Origin: Pseudoalteromonas sp. NC201
Lineage (GTDB): Bacteria > Pseudomonadota > Gammaproteobacteria > Enterobacterales > Alteromonadaceae
Direction: 5' to 3'
Length of the DNA: 64,000 nucleotides
Assembly: GCF_002850255.1 (NCBI RefSeq)
Contig: NZ_CP022522.1
Coordinates: 2,231,125 to 2,295,124 of the forward strand
Part shown: piece by piece, positions 53,313-62,598 of the stretch
Layout: each line of letters starts with the position of its first letter
Numbering within the stretch: the first letter of the stretch is position 1
The notes under the pieces: generated by a model
Database searches by the model: none
The model's input: the letters and a program-made list of their open reading frames with translations, nothing else
What the model was told of the DNA's origin: nothing
Position numbers and translations under genes: made by a program

Positions 53313-53412
53313 AACCTAAATCCTTGTTACAAAAATCGGCTAGCTCTGGCGCTTTGTTACTTATCGACTCAATTAGAATAAACTTTACCCAATTTTGCTC
53401 CTTATTTGAGCT

Positions 53413-53709
53413 TTATCTAGTGTAGCTCGCCAAAATATCAAACCCACTGACGCTATCTTCAAAGTATCGCGCTTTTACCTCTACATATTCAGCATCACTA
53501 AAGAAGGACTCCATTGAAGCTTGATCAGGAAAATATATGGTAAAAAGTCGATTAGCTTGACACTGTCCCTCTGTTAGCAAGGTTTCTGCGATATGAAAAT
53601 CGTTACTAAATCCACCACCATATTGTCTTAAAATTGGCTTCATCGCTTCACGATATTTGGCATATCGCTCGCTGTTATGAATTTCCATCGCCACTAACAT
53701 CTCATACAT
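53413..53709 (-). CDS. DUF1330 family protein
   Basis: 98 residues, a ferredoxin-like dimeric alpha-beta barrel fold by pattern: MLVAMEIHNSERYAKYREAMKPIL, GGGFSNDF, and a final PDQASMESFFSDAEYVEVKARY. This is the common DUF1330 layout of small proteins with no settled function. It lies 25 bp after yaeR on the same strand and is probably cotranscribed. Confidence 0.7.
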   Translation of the reverse strand: MYEMLVAMEIHNSERYAKYREAMKPILRQYGGGFSNDFHIAETLLTEGQCQANRLFTIYFPDQASMESFFSDAEYVEVKARYFEDSVSGFDILASYTR

Positions 53710-53734
53710 AATTTAACCCTTTTAGAGTAGTTAA

Positions 53735-54124
53735 CTAACATTGCTCATAAAGCTCCAGCGGCAAACCATCAGGATCGCTGAAAAAGGTAAACCGTTTGCC
53801 TGTATATTCATCTATTCGAACAGGCTCTACAGCAACTTGATACTGCACAAGGTGTGCAATACAAGCATCAATATCTGATACACTAAATGCTAAATGCCTC
53901 AGCCCTTGCGCCTCTGGATGTGAGGGTCGCTTGGGAGGATTTGGAAACGAAAACAACTCAACCTGGCTCCCATCAGGCAGCGCAAGATCTAATTTATAGG
54001 ACGCTCTATCTTTTCGATAGTTCTCCCTGAGTACGTGCAAACCAAGTACTTCGGTATAAAACACTTTTGATCTTTGGTAGTCAGAACAAATAACAGCGAC
54101 GTGATGTATTCCAGATAACTTCAA
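53735..54124 (-). CDS. yaeR: VOC family protein YaeR
   Basis: 129 residues, the same length as E. coli YaeR and closely similar: IHHVAVICSDY, ELFSFPNPPKRPSHPEAQGLRHLAFSV and GKRFTFFSDPDGLPLELYEQ. Metal ligands of the glyoxalase fold (His, Glu, His, Glu) are in place. The biochemical activity of this branch is not settled; glyoxalase-like or repair roles are possible. Confidence 0.88.
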   Translation of the reverse strand: MKLSGIHHVAVICSDYQRSKVFYTEVLGLHVLRENYRKDRASYKLDLALPDGSQVELFSFPNPPKRPSHPEAQGLRHLAFSVSDIDACIAHLVQYQVAVEPVRIDEYTGKRFTFFSDPDGLPLELYEQC

Positions 54125-54162
54125 GCACTTCTCCTAACTAATTTAATGTCTTTCAAATAAAA

Positions 54163-54186
54163 AAGCGGCAATTTGCATTGCCGCTT
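54163..54186 (-). terminator. Terminator of the valine operon
   Basis: AAGCGGCAA / TTGCCGCTT with a 6-nt loop and a T run on the - strand, 56 bp after the SDR stop. Confidence 0.82.
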
Positions 54187-54242
54187 CACACACTCAAGTA
54201 GGAACTTGGACTACAAGTTGTAAAACCAAGCCTATTTTTTCA

Positions 54243-55004
54243 TTACAAGCGAATGCCGCCGTCAATCTCAACGACACGTCCCGTAAAGAAATCGTTTTCA
54301 ATGATATATTTTGCAGTATGGGCAATTTCTTGCGCTTCGCCAAGACGCCCTACTGGCTTCATTTTCACTAGGCGCTCTTTGGCTTCAGGCTTCATTGCAT
54401 CGGTCATTTTTGTACGGATCACACCTGGCGCAATTGCGCCCACGCGAATACCAAAACGACCTAATTCTTTAGCCCAACTGGTAGTCATCGCAACGACTCC
54501 AGACTTTGCCGCTGAATAATTGGTTTGTCCCATATTACCAGCGCGTGCAACGCTCGACATATTAATGATCACGCCACCATTACCCGCTTCTACCATTTTG
54601 ACAGCAGCTTCGCGACCGCACAGGAAAACACCCGTGAGGTTGACATCAATAACGGATTGAAATTGCGAAAGCGACATTTTGTCGATGACTTGCCCATCTT
54701 TTGCTTTAAGTAGCAAACCGTCACGCAAAATACCCGCATTATTTATTAATACCGAAATATCGCCGAAGTCATTTACGATGGTATTAAACACATTTTCCAC
54801 GTCTGATTCTTGACTAACATTAGCCACATACGTGTTAACTTGTGTGCCGAATTGAGCAAGTTCGTGCTTTGCTTCTGCCAAAACCTCTTCTTGCATATCA
54901 ATCAGGGCAAGTTTTGCCCCATGCTTTGCCATTTCAGTCGCCATAGCAAGACCTAAGCCTTGCGCACCACCAGTGATCACAACTGTTTTATTGTTAATAT
55001 CCAT
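54243..55004 (-). CDS. SDR dehydrogenase, probable 3-hydroxyacyl-CoA type
   Basis: 253 residues, classical short-chain dehydrogenase: cofactor loop GGAQGLG, Asp after the second strand (ALIDM) favouring NAD+, NNAG, and the catalytic Ser, Tyr and Lys in MSSVARAG ... NYSAAKSG. Last gene of the operon, 6 bp after mmsB. With the thiolase at the head of the operon it could carry out the 3-hydroxy-2-methylbutyryl-CoA oxidation of isoleucine breakdown. Acetoacetyl-CoA reduction is the alternative. Confidence 0.82.
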   Translation of the reverse strand: MDINNKTVVITGGAQGLGLAMATEMAKHGAKLALIDMQEEVLAEAKHELAQFGTQVNTYVANVSQESDVENVFNTIVNDFGDISVLINNAGILRDGLLLKAKDGQVIDKMSLSQFQSVIDVNLTGVFLCGREAAVKMVEAGNGGVIINMSSVARAGNMGQTNYSAAKSGVVAMTTSWAKELGRFGIRVGAIAPGVIRTKMTDAMKPEAKERLVKMKPVGRLGEAQEIAHTAKYIIENDFFTGRVVEIDGGIRL

Positions 55005-55010
55005 AGTGTC

Positions 55011-55898
55011 CTATTTCTCTGAATAAAGCTTAAAAATCGCACTAAAGTCTTCACTGCCTTTGCCTTGATTTTGCATCAAGTTATACAGATTCTTCGCTAG
55101 CGCCCCCATGGGCGTCGCAGAATTCGTTTGCTGCGCAGATTGCATCGCAAGGCCAAGATCTTTAGCCATTAAATCAACCATAAAGCCCGGCTTATAACCG
55201 TTCGAAGAAGGCACATTTTCTAGTACATCAGGACATGGGTTGTATAGCTCTAGCGTCCAGTTACGACCAGAGCTGTTTAGCATAATTTCGCTCAATACCT
55301 TAGGATCTAAGCCATGATCTACACCCATTTGCAGCGCTTCACTTGTGCCTGCCATAAGTATTGATAACAGCATATTGTTACATATCTTAGCAACTTGTCC
55401 GGCACCAATATCTCCAGCATGGAAGATATTCTTACCCATATTGGTCAGTACCACATGCGCACGTTCAAAGTCTGCTTTATTACCGCCGACAATAAAAGTT
55501 AAGGTACCGGCCGCTGCACCCGCCACACCACCAGACACGGGCGCATCGACAAATGAAATACCCGATTCTGCCAACTTGTTGCCAACAAACTGAGCAGATT
55601 CAGCATCAATGGTCGAGCAATCAATTACTTGTGTGTTTTTACTAAGGTAATTAATTAATCCGTCATCGTCGGTATACACAGCTCGAACATGTTTGCCTGC
55701 AGGCAGCATACTGATCACATAATCGGCTTCGCGACATACATCGCTCACAACCATCGCTTTCGTCGCGCCACTTGCTTCAAGCGTCGCAACGGCTTCAGGG
55801 TTCAAATCGAATACACATACTTGGTGGCCAGCCTTTAATAGGTTAATGGCCATTGGACCACCCATATTACCTAAGCCGATAAATCCTACTTGTGCCAT
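55011..55898 (-). CDS. mmsB: 3-hydroxyisobutyrate dehydrogenase
   Basis: 295 residues. Seen: NAD-binding GFIGLGNMGGPMA, DAPVSGGVAGA, and GAGQVAKICNNML with the catalytic Lys, plus KDLGLA near the C-terminus. It oxidises 3-hydroxyisobutyrate to methylmalonate semialdehyde, which MmsA then uses. It lies 12 bp after the hydrolase that makes its substrate. Confidence 0.93.
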   Translation of the reverse strand: MAQVGFIGLGNMGGPMAINLLKAGHQVCVFDLNPEAVATLEASGATKAMVVSDVCREADYVISMLPAGKHVRAVYTDDDGLINYLSKNTQVIDCSTIDAESAQFVGNKLAESGISFVDAPVSGGVAGAAAGTLTFIVGGNKADFERAHVVLTNMGKNIFHAGDIGAGQVAKICNNMLLSILMAGTSEALQMGVDHGLDPKVLSEIMLNSSGRNWTLELYNPCPDVLENVPSSNGYKPGFMVDLMAKDLGLAMQSAQQTNSATPMGALAKNLYNLMQNQGKGSEDFSAIFKLYSEK

Positions 55899-55910
55899 TT
55901 AAGTCACTCC

Positions 55911-57050
55911 TTATAAGTCACGCAATGGGTGATCGTTTTCATCCCAGCGAGGTGCAAAAAAGCGTTCTACCGCGTCGTCTGTAACTTCGGCGACAGATTT
56001 AAATCGCCAATTTGGCTTGCCATCTTTATCAATAAGCAACGCACGAACACCTTCTTGAAACTCACCAAACTCGCCAGCCGTTACCGACATTCCTAATTCC
56101 AGCTTAAAACAGTCTCTTAGTGTTTTGCCTGCACTTCTAGTGAGCTGAGCTTTAACCAATGCAGCACTTAATGGTGAACCATGCTTTAATGCAGCCTGTG
56201 CCTTGCTTAGCCATTTGTTGTCAGTGCTATCCAACGCCAAAATAAACTCAACCTGCTCTGATAAAGTATCTTTCTCATCAAGCGCTTCGAATACCTTGAT
56301 AAGCGGTTTAATTTCGCTTTTTGGCGGCGCATGAGACGCTTCATCTAGTGACAACAGCAACTGAGTAAGCTTTTCATGATTTAATACATTGGTTTTGCCC
56401 CAGTTCACTTCAACTAGGTTTTGTAACAGTAAGCTCAGTTTTTCTGAGTCCATAAAATGATCGGCGAGCCCAACCAGCTTGGCATCCGCAGCGTTAATGT
56501 TTGCAGCGGTGAGACCCAAGAATAGTCCAACGCCCTTTGGCATCTTATTGAGGAAATAGCTCCCTCCCACATCAGGGTATAAGCCAATGGTGATTTCCGG
56601 CATCGCGATGCGCGACGTTTCGGTCATCACTTTATGGCTTGCGCCAGCCGTTAAGCCCAGTCCGCCCCCCATGATGATGCCATTACCCCATAGTAGGATT
56701 GGCTTATCATAGTTATGGATTTGATAATCTAACCGGTACTCTTCACTGAAAAAGGTTTCGATCAATGCGTTACTCGTATCAGACGACATTTCGCGATATA
56801 AACTCACGACATCGCCGCCGGCACAAAATGCCTTCTCTCCAGCACCTTTTAGCATAACCATTGCTATTTGCGGGTCGTTTGCCCAAGCGTCTAGTTGTGG
56901 CGCGAGCAAACGGATCATATCGAGGTTTAAGGCATTTAACGCTTTTGGCGCATTTAATGTCGCCAGCGCTATTTTCATCCCGTTATGGCACGTTGCCTGT
57001 TCAAATATAACCGGCGCCTCTTCGTGATTTATTAGCTCAAATTCAATCAT
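55911..57050 (-). CDS. 3-hydroxyisobutyryl-CoA hydrolase
   Basis: 379 residues from ATG 57050, which overlaps the preceding stop as TAATG. Crotonase fold with the long C-terminal extension of HIBCH. Seen: LNAPKALNALNLDM, the oxyanion block FCAGGDVVSLY, MGGGLGLTAGASHKVMTE, and EITIGLYPDVGGSYFL with the catalytic Glu and Asp. It cleaves CoA from 3-hydroxyisobutyryl-CoA, preventing build-up of toxic methacrylyl-CoA. Confidence 0.9.
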   Translation of the reverse strand: MIEFELINHEEAPVIFEQATCHNGMKIALATLNAPKALNALNLDMIRLLAPQLDAWANDPQIAMVMLKGAGEKAFCAGGDVVSLYREMSSDTSNALIETFFSEEYRLDYQIHNYDKPILLWGNGIIMGGGLGLTAGASHKVMTETSRIAMPEITIGLYPDVGGSYFLNKMPKGVGLFLGLTAANINAADAKLVGLADHFMDSEKLSLLLQNLVEVNWGKTNVLNHEKLTQLLLSLDEASHAPPKSEIKPLIKVFEALDEKDTLSEQVEFILALDSTDNKWLSKAQAALKHGSPLSAALVKAQLTRSAGKTLRDCFKLELGMSVTAGEFGEFQEGVRALLIDKDGKPNWRFKSVAEVTDDAVERFFAPRWDENDHPLRDL

Positions 57051-57826
57051 TAGCCATTTACCCAATTCGCTTTACGCTTCTCTAAAAACGCGTTTACGCC
57101 TTCTTTTTGATCTTGCGTATCGAATAGTGTTACGAACAGTTCGCGTTCAAGCGGCAATGCGCTATTGATTGTGCCAGTGCGGCCTTTTTGAATGAGAGCC
57201 TTACAAGCCGTCACCGCAACTGGGCTTTGATCTTCTACTTTCTTAGCAAGTTCGAGCGCAGCTTCCAGTGCTTTACCCTGCTCGACCACTTCTTCAACTA
57301 AGCCAATTTGCTGTGCTTTATCAGCTTTTAAGCGCTCACCGCATAAAATCATACGTTTTGCCCAGCCTTCACCCACAAGCCAAGACAAGTTTTGTGTGCC
57401 GCCAGCACAAGGTAACAACCCTACTTTCGCCTCAGGGAGTGCCATTTGTGCTTGAGCTTCGGCGATGCGGATATCGCATGCTAGTGCTACTTCTAAACCG
57501 CCACCCATTGCAAAACCATTGATAGCAGCAATAGATACGCCTCTAAAGTCGCTTAATGTTTCAAATGCCTCACCAAATACTCGAGACATATCCGCAGCGA
57601 CTCCTTTGTCACCGTCGGCAAATACGTTTAGATCAGCACCGGCTGAAAAGAACTTTTCACCTTCACCAGTGATCACTAACGAATAGATTTCTTTATCTGC
57701 GTTCAATTCGATTACTAAATTTTTAAGTGCAATTAATGTGTCTTTTGTCCACGTATTCGCCGGTGGATTTGACATAGTAACAACGGCAGTATGGCCTTGT
57801 TTTTCGAGTTTTAATTGTGCAGTCAT
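57050..57826 (-). CDS. Enoyl-CoA hydratase (methacrylyl-CoA hydratase)
   Basis: 258 residues, crotonase fold. Seen: NPPANTWTKDTL, FSAGADLNVF, NGFAMGGGLEVALACD and LPEAKVGLLPCAGGTQ. One of the two catalytic Glu positions is kept (LPEAKVGLLP); the second, usually in GxxxGxTxxL, reads CAGGTQNL. It hydrates methacrylyl-CoA, or tiglyl-CoA, in valine and isoleucine breakdown. It lies 10 bp after the acyl-CoA dehydrogenase stop. Confidence 0.87.
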   Translation of the reverse strand: MTAQLKLEKQGHTAVVTMSNPPANTWTKDTLIALKNLVIELNADKEIYSLVITGEGEKFFSAGADLNVFADGDKGVAADMSRVFGEAFETLSDFRGVSIAAINGFAMGGGLEVALACDIRIAEAQAQMALPEAKVGLLPCAGGTQNLSWLVGEGWAKRMILCGERLKADKAQQIGLVEEVVEQGKALEAALELAKKVEDQSPVAVTACKALIQKGRTGTINSALPLERELFVTLFDTQDQKEGVNAFLEKRKANWVNG

Positions 57827-57836
57827 GATACTCTCC

Positions 57837-58994
57837 TTATAGGACGCTTGCCGCGCCTTCAGCTAAGATCCGACGTGCAATAATTACACGCATGATTTCG
57901 TTTGTACCTTCAAGGATTTGATGAACACGTACGTCACGTAAATGACGTTCAAGTGGATATTCTTTGATATACCCGTAACCACCATGAATTTGCAGTGCAT
58001 CATCACACACCTTAGTGCCTACATCAGTGGCAAAACGCTTCGCCATTGCGCAATAAGTGGTCTTTTCTGGATCGTTGCTATCCAGCTTAAATGCTGCAAG
58101 TCGAACCATTTGGCGTGCAGCCACAAGTTCTGTATTCATATCTGCAATTTTAAATTGCAGTGCTTGGAACGCCGCTAACGGTTTACCAAACTGAGAACGC
58201 TCTTGCATATACTGCTTGGCGGTATTGAGCGCCTGCTGGGCTGTACCAATCGAGCAAGTTGCAATATTAATACGACCACCATCAAGGCCTTGCATCGCAA
58301 ATTTGAAGCCTTCGCCTTCTTGGCCTAGTAGGTTGGCAGCTGGGATACGGACATTTTCAAGCGTGATAAGGCGCGTAGGTTGAGCGTTCCACCCCATTTT
58401 TTCTTCTGCTTTGCCATAAATAACGCCATCAGCATCGGCAGGTACAACAAAGGCCGAAATACCTTTTGGACCTGCTTCACCAGTTCTTGCCATTACTACC
58501 AATACGTCAGTTTCACCCGCGCCTGAGATAAACATCTTAGAGCCAGACAAAACGTACTCGTCGCCTTCTTTTATTGCTTTTGTTTTCAGCGATGCAGCAT
58601 CAGAGCCAGAACCAGGCTCTGTTAGACAGTAAGAAGCCAGTAGCTCACCTGTTACTAACTGATCCATATATTTTGCTTTGGTTTCTTCCGTTGCAAAGCT
58701 CGCTATCATCCACGTTGCCATGTTATGGATAGTCAACATGGCGGTTGTCGCTGTACAACCCATTGAAAGTTGTTCAAAAATAATACTTGAGTCAAGGCGA
58801 GATAAACCCAGACCACCTGCCTCTTCAGGCGTATATAGACCGCAAAAACCAAGCTCACCTGCTTTTTGAATTACGTCTTTTGGAAAAATGTGCTCTTGAT
58901 CCCATTTTGCTGCATGTGGAGCAAGCTCGCTCATTGCAAATTGGTGCGCCATATCGGCAAATGCTTGTTGATCTTCGTTTAGGTTAAAGTCCAC
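57837..58994 (-). CDS. Acyl-CoA dehydrogenase, probable isobutyryl-CoA dehydrogenase
   Basis: 385 residues from GTG 58994, chosen for GAGAGG 6 bp upstream; a GTG nine codons earlier lacks a site. Seen: YCLTEPGSGSDA, the FAD block MFISGAGETDV, and the C-terminal HGGYGYIKEYPLERHLRD followed by QILEGTNEIMR with the catalytic Glu. The operon context (valine enzymes) points to the ACAD8-type isobutyryl-CoA step; a 2-methyl-branched substrate is also likely. Confidence 0.88.
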   Translation of the reverse strand: MDFNLNEDQQAFADMAHQFAMSELAPHAAKWDQEHIFPKDVIQKAGELGFCGLYTPEEAGGLGLSRLDSSIIFEQLSMGCTATTAMLTIHNMATWMIASFATEETKAKYMDQLVTGELLASYCLTEPGSGSDAASLKTKAIKEGDEYVLSGSKMFISGAGETDVLVVMARTGEAGPKGISAFVVPADADGVIYGKAEEKMGWNAQPTRLITLENVRIPAANLLGQEGEGFKFAMQGLDGGRINIATCSIGTAQQALNTAKQYMQERSQFGKPLAAFQALQFKIADMNTELVAARQMVRLAAFKLDSNDPEKTTYCAMAKRFATDVGTKVCDDALQIHGGYGYIKEYPLERHLRDVRVHQILEGTNEIMRVIIARRILAEGAASVL

Positions 58995-59056
58995 GCTAGA
59001 CCTCTCTTGCTGTTCTGACACCCTGAATGTGTGTCGGTAATTCTTATCGTTTCGGT

Positions 59057-59090
59057 AAAAAATAGCGTGCTCCCCCTGCAGAGCACGCTA
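59057..59090 (-). terminator. Terminator between mmsA and acyl-CoA dehydrogenase
   Basis: TAGCGTGCTC / GAGCACGCTA, 10-bp stem, 8-nt loop, with a T run on the - strand 12 bp after the mmsA stop. It should separate or attenuate the downstream valine genes. Confidence 0.78.
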
Positions 59091-59101
59091 TGCAATATGA
59101 G

Positions 59102-60592
59102 TTATCTAAGATTGATACTCATATTTGGACCACTGACAGCCTCATCGTCAAACCAACGTGAGGTAATCGTTTTGGTTTCTGTATAGAAACGCACGCCTTG
59201 CTTACCATAGGTGTGTTGGTCGCCGTAGAATGAATTCTTCCAACCGGTAAATGAGAAGAACGGCAATGGCACAGGAATAGGAATATTAATGCCTACCTGA
59301 CCCACTTCGATTTCACGCTGGAACTTACGTGCTGCGCCACCGCTTGCAGTGAATAATGAGGTGCCGTTACCGTATGGGTTGTTATTAATAAGCGTAATTG
59401 CTTCATCTAAACTATCGACAAAGACACAGCAAAGAACTGGGCCAAAGATTTCTTCTTTGTAGATATCCATTTCAGTTGTGACATTTGAAAACAGGGTTGG
59501 ACCTACCCAATTACCATTTTCATAACCCTCAACTGTAAAATCAGAACCGTCTAGCAAACACGTTGCGCCTTGTTGCTTACCGCTGTCAATCAGCGATAGA
59601 ATGCGCGCTTTAGCCTGTGGAGTCGTTTGCGGACCATAAGCAGCTTCAGGATCATCCCAAACGCCGGGACGAACCTTCGCCATCGCGTCTTTAAGTTCCT
59701 CTACCCACTGTTGTGATTGCCCAACAAACACGGCAACTGAGATCCCCATACAGCGCTGACCACCCGCGCCGACCGAAGAGCCAACCAGATTATTGATCAC
59801 TTGTTCTTTTTTCGCATCAGGCATGATAACCATGTGGTTTTTCGCACCGACACATGCTTGAACGCGTTTGAGATTTTGCGTACCTTTGCTGTAAATGTAC
59901 TGACCAACACCACAAGAACCCACGAAAGAAATCGCACGAATTTCCGGCGCTTCAAGGATCTGGTCAACCTGATCCTTACTACCGTGTACTACCTGTAGTA
60001 CGCCTTTTGGCGCACCGGCTTCTTCAAACAATTCAACCAAGCGCATTGGCGTTAGTGGATCTTGCTCTGATGGCTTAAGTACAAAGGTGTTACCGCATAC
60101 AATTGCCATTGGGAACATCCACAGCGGGATCATCGCTGGGAAGTTAAATGGCGTAATACCCGCACAAACGCCTAGCGGTTGGGTATATGAATAGGTGTCG
60201 ATATTTCGGGCAACGTTTTCTACCGTCTCGCCCATCATCATTGAAGGGGCATTACATGCTTGCTCAACCACTTCAATACCACGCCATACATCACCTTTCG
60301 CATCTTCAAAAGTTTTGCCTAGTTCATGGCAAATGATGGTTGCGATTTCTTCTTGATGCTCTTTAAGAAGCGCTGCATAACGCATCATAATTCGCGCACG
60401 CTCAGTTACCGGAACATTACGCCACGTTTTAAATGCTTCTTGAGCTGAATGAATTGCAGCTTGTACTTCTTCGTTAGTAGCACAAGGTACTTTTGCTAAC
60501 ACTTCTTGATTAGCCGGATTAACGACGTCTAACCATTTGTCAGACTGAGACTGTGAAAATTCACCGTTGATGTATAAAGGTACTTGGTGCAT
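59102..60592 (-). CDS. mmsA: Methylmalonate-semialdehyde dehydrogenase (CoA-acylating)
   Basis: 496 residues, aldehyde dehydrogenase fold. Seen: [36 protein letters not shown], the catalytic Cys in [13 protein letters not shown], and [29 protein letters not shown] near the C-terminus is typical of MmsA. It makes propionyl-CoA from methylmalonate semialdehyde at the end of valine breakdown. Confidence 0.95.
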   Translation of the reverse strand: MHQVPLYINGEFSQSQSDKWLDVVNPANQEVLAKVPCATNEEVQAAIHSAQEAFKTWRNVPVTERARIMMRYAALLKEHQEEIATIICHELGKTFEDAKGDVWRGIEVVEQACNAPSMMMGETVENVARNIDTYSYTQPLGVCAGITPFNFPAMIPLWMFPMAIVCGNTFVLKPSEQDPLTPMRLVELFEEAGAPKGVLQVVHGSKDQVDQILEAPEIRAISFVGSCGVGQYIYSKGTQNLKRVQACVGAKNHMVIMPDAKKEQVINNLVGSSVGAGGQRCMGISVAVFVGQSQQWVEELKDAMAKVRPGVWDDPEAAYGPQTTPQAKARILSLIDSGKQQGATCLLDGSDFTVEGYENGNWVGPTLFSNVTTEMDIYKEEIFGPVLCCVFVDSLDEAITLINNNPYGNGTSLFTASGGAARKFQREIEVGQVGINIPIPVPLPFFSFTGWKNSFYGDQHTYGKQGVRFYTETKTITSRWFDDEAVSGPNMSINLR

Positions 60593-60623
60593 GAAGCACT
60601 CCTCCCCATAAAACGAGTTTATG

Positions 60624-60662
60624 CGCTGCGTGAATGATTAGAATTATGGAAAACGCAGCGCC
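60624..60662 (-). repeat. Intercistronic inverted repeat between thiolase and mmsA
   Basis: GCGCTGCGT / ACGCAGCGC, perfect 9-bp arms with a 21-nt loop and no T run. It may be an mRNA-stability or processing element. Confidence 0.5.
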
Positions 60663-60688
60663 CCTTGAACGAAATAAATTGCAGTAAC

Positions 60689-61867
60689 TTACACTTCTAC
60701 CGCGAGCGCTACAGCTTCACCACCACCGATACATAGTGACGCTACGCCTTTTGATAAGCCGCGATTTTTTAGTGCATGGATAAGTGTAACTAAGATGCGT
60801 GCACCGCTTGCACCGATTGGGTGACCTAGTGCACAAGCACCACCGTTGACGTTGACTTTGTTGCTATCTAACTGCATTTCGTTGATAGCTAACATAGTCA
60901 CCATGGCAAACGCTTCGTTGATTTCCCAAAGGTCAACGTCTGCTGTCGACCAACCTGCTTTTTCAAGCAGCTTACTCATCGCACCGACTGGTGCCACGGT
61001 AAATTCAGCAGGCGCTTGTGAGTGAGTTGCATGGGCAACAATCTTACAAAGTGGTGTCAAACCGTGCTTTTTCGCTTCTGATTCACTCATTAAAATCAGC
61101 GCTGCTGCACCATCAGAAATAGACGAAGAGTTAGCAGCAGTGATAGTGCCGTCTTTTTTAAATGCTGGGCGAAGTGATGGAATTTTGTCTGGACGCGCGT
61201 TACCAGGTTGCTCGTCAGTATTAACCTCAACATCCCCCTTACGCGTACTCATTACATGAGGGGCAATTTCATTGCCAAAGCTGCCATTTTCGATTGCGGC
61301 GTTTGCTTTACTTAGTGAGCCAAGTGCAAATTCATCCATGTGCTCACGGGTAATGCCATATTCATCAGCAGTAGCTTGTGCGAAACAACCCATCGCTTTA
61401 TTGTCATAAGCATCTTCTAAGCCATCAGCCATCATATGGTCTTTGATTTCGCCATGACCCATGCGCATTCCGCCACGGGCTTTTGGAATAAAGTAAGGTG
61501 AGTTAGTCATGCTTTCCATGCCACCAGCGATAGCAGAATTAATGCTACCTGAGCGGATGAGATCATGCGCGAACATCGCCGCTTTTAGACCCGAGCCGCA
61601 CACCTTGTTAATAGTGGTTGCTCCCGTCGAGCGTGCAAGCCCCGCATGTAGCATCGCTTGACGCGCTGGCGCTTGACCTAGGCCTGCGGGTAGTACGCAA
61701 CCCATGATAACTTCGTCTATACTCGCGTCACTAAGGCCTGTTTCATTCATTACTGCTTTAATTGCAGTCGCACCTAAGTCTGTCGCGGTTGCGTCAGATA
61801 GGCTTCCCATAAAGCCACCCATTGGTGTACGCTTAGCAGCGACGATGACAACAGCTTCGTTACTCAT
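60689..61867 (-). CDS. Acetyl-CoA C-acetyltransferase (thiolase)
   Basis: 392 residues. Seen: the nucleophile in NKVCGSGLKAAM, NVNGGACALGHPIGASGARI with the catalytic His, and the second Cys in SLCIGGGEAVALAVE. As first gene of the branched-chain operon it probably splits 2-methylacetoacetyl-CoA (isoleucine) or acetoacetyl-CoA (leucine). It is divergent from liuR across a region with two LiuR-like sites. Confidence 0.93.
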   Translation of the reverse strand: MSNEAVVIVAAKRTPMGGFMGSLSDATATDLGATAIKAVMNETGLSDASIDEVIMGCVLPAGLGQAPARQAMLHAGLARSTGATTINKVCGSGLKAAMFAHDLIRSGSINSAIAGGMESMTNSPYFIPKARGGMRMGHGEIKDHMMADGLEDAYDNKAMGCFAQATADEYGITREHMDEFALGSLSKANAAIENGSFGNEIAPHVMSTRKGDVEVNTDEQPGNARPDKIPSLRPAFKKDGTITAANSSSISDGAAALILMSESEAKKHGLTPLCKIVAHATHSQAPAEFTVAPVGAMSKLLEKAGWSTADVDLWEINEAFAMVTMLAINEMQLDSNKVNVNGGACALGHPIGASGARILVTLIHALKNRGLSKGVASLCIGGGEAVALAVEV

Positions 61868-61936
61868 TGCAAAACTCCTGTTTACAAGCCAATCTTGGCT
61901 TGTTAAAAATTAACTCTGTATTCGAGCATACATAAT

Positions 61937-61960
61937 ATTTACGTTTACGCCAACGTAAAT
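61937..61960. promoter_or_regulatory. LiuR-like operator, thiolase side
   Basis: ATTTACGTT-N6-AACGTAAAT, a perfect 9-bp inverted repeat about 70 bp before the thiolase start. It shares TTTACG with the site at 62121. Confidence 0.65.
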
Positions 61961-62118
61961 CTAAAATCAAGCCAAACGAGATCAGTGAAAGTGTAAAGCT
62001 AACTTGCACAAATTTGTTTCCAAGGCTTATTTTCTCTAGCTGTAATGAAGATTTGATGACAATTCGAACGGACAGATTATTCCTTTTATAAGACTAAAGA
62101 AGGATCTGCTATTCTTAC

Positions 62119-62137
62119 TTTACCTTTACGTAAACTT
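62119..62137. promoter_or_regulatory. LiuR-like operator, liuR side
   Basis: TTTACC followed by the palindrome TTTACGTAAA, lying between the proposed -35 and -10 of liuR. The placement suits a MerR-family regulator acting on its own operon. Confidence 0.6.
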
Positions 62138-62181
62138 CACTTATATTGGTCTAATCAGTGACGTTGTAAGTGTAAATAAAA

Positions 62182-62574
62182 ATGCAAGAAATTAATGAAC
62201 CTACCTATTCAATCAGCGAGTTAGCTAAAGAATTTGATATTACTACTCGCAGTATTCGTTTTTACGAAGACCAAGGACTCCTTTCTCCTAGGCGCCAAGG
62301 GCAAACGCGTATTTACTCAAAACGTGACAAAGTTCGATTAAAACTGATCCTTCGCGGCAAACGCCTTGGTTTTACACTTGCTGAAACTGGCCGACTATTT
62401 GAGCTTTACGACGCCGACAAATCGAGCGAAAAGCAACTTAAAACCATGTTGCAACTCATTGAAGAGAAAAAAGCCGATTTAAGCCAACAGATGGACGACA
62501 TTAAAGTTGTCTTAATGGAACTGGTGACGGCTGAGCGCCGTTGTCGCGACACCCTACACGAGCTCGAAAAATAA
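62182..62574 (+). CDS. liuR: MerR family regulator LiuR
   Basis: 130 residues. The N-terminal winged helix-turn-helix SISELAKEFDITTRSIRFYEDQGLL is followed by RIYSKRDKVRLKLILRGKRLGFTLAET and a C-terminal coiled coil (about 80-128). In gammaproteobacteria LiuR controls leucine, isoleucine and valine breakdown and responds to a pathway acyl-CoA. First gene of the liu operon, 24 bp before liuA. Confidence 0.9.
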   Translation: MQEINEPTYSISELAKEFDITTRSIRFYEDQGLLSPRRQGQTRIYSKRDKVRLKLILRGKRLGFTLAETGRLFELYDADKSSEKQLKTMLQLIEEKKADLSQQMDDIKVVLMELVTAERRCRDTLHELEK

Positions 62575-62598
62575 ACTCTCACAACAGGATGAAGACCG

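Larger units (their letters stand above)
61868..62181. promoter_or_regulatory. Divergent control region of the thiolase-mmsA and liu operons
   Basis: 314 bp without a gene. It holds the promoters for both directions and two LiuR-like palindromes (listed separately). The + strand promoter can be drawn as TTACTT (62115) / TTATAT (62141) with a 20-bp spacer, the long spacing usual for MerR-type activators. Confidence 0.6.
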
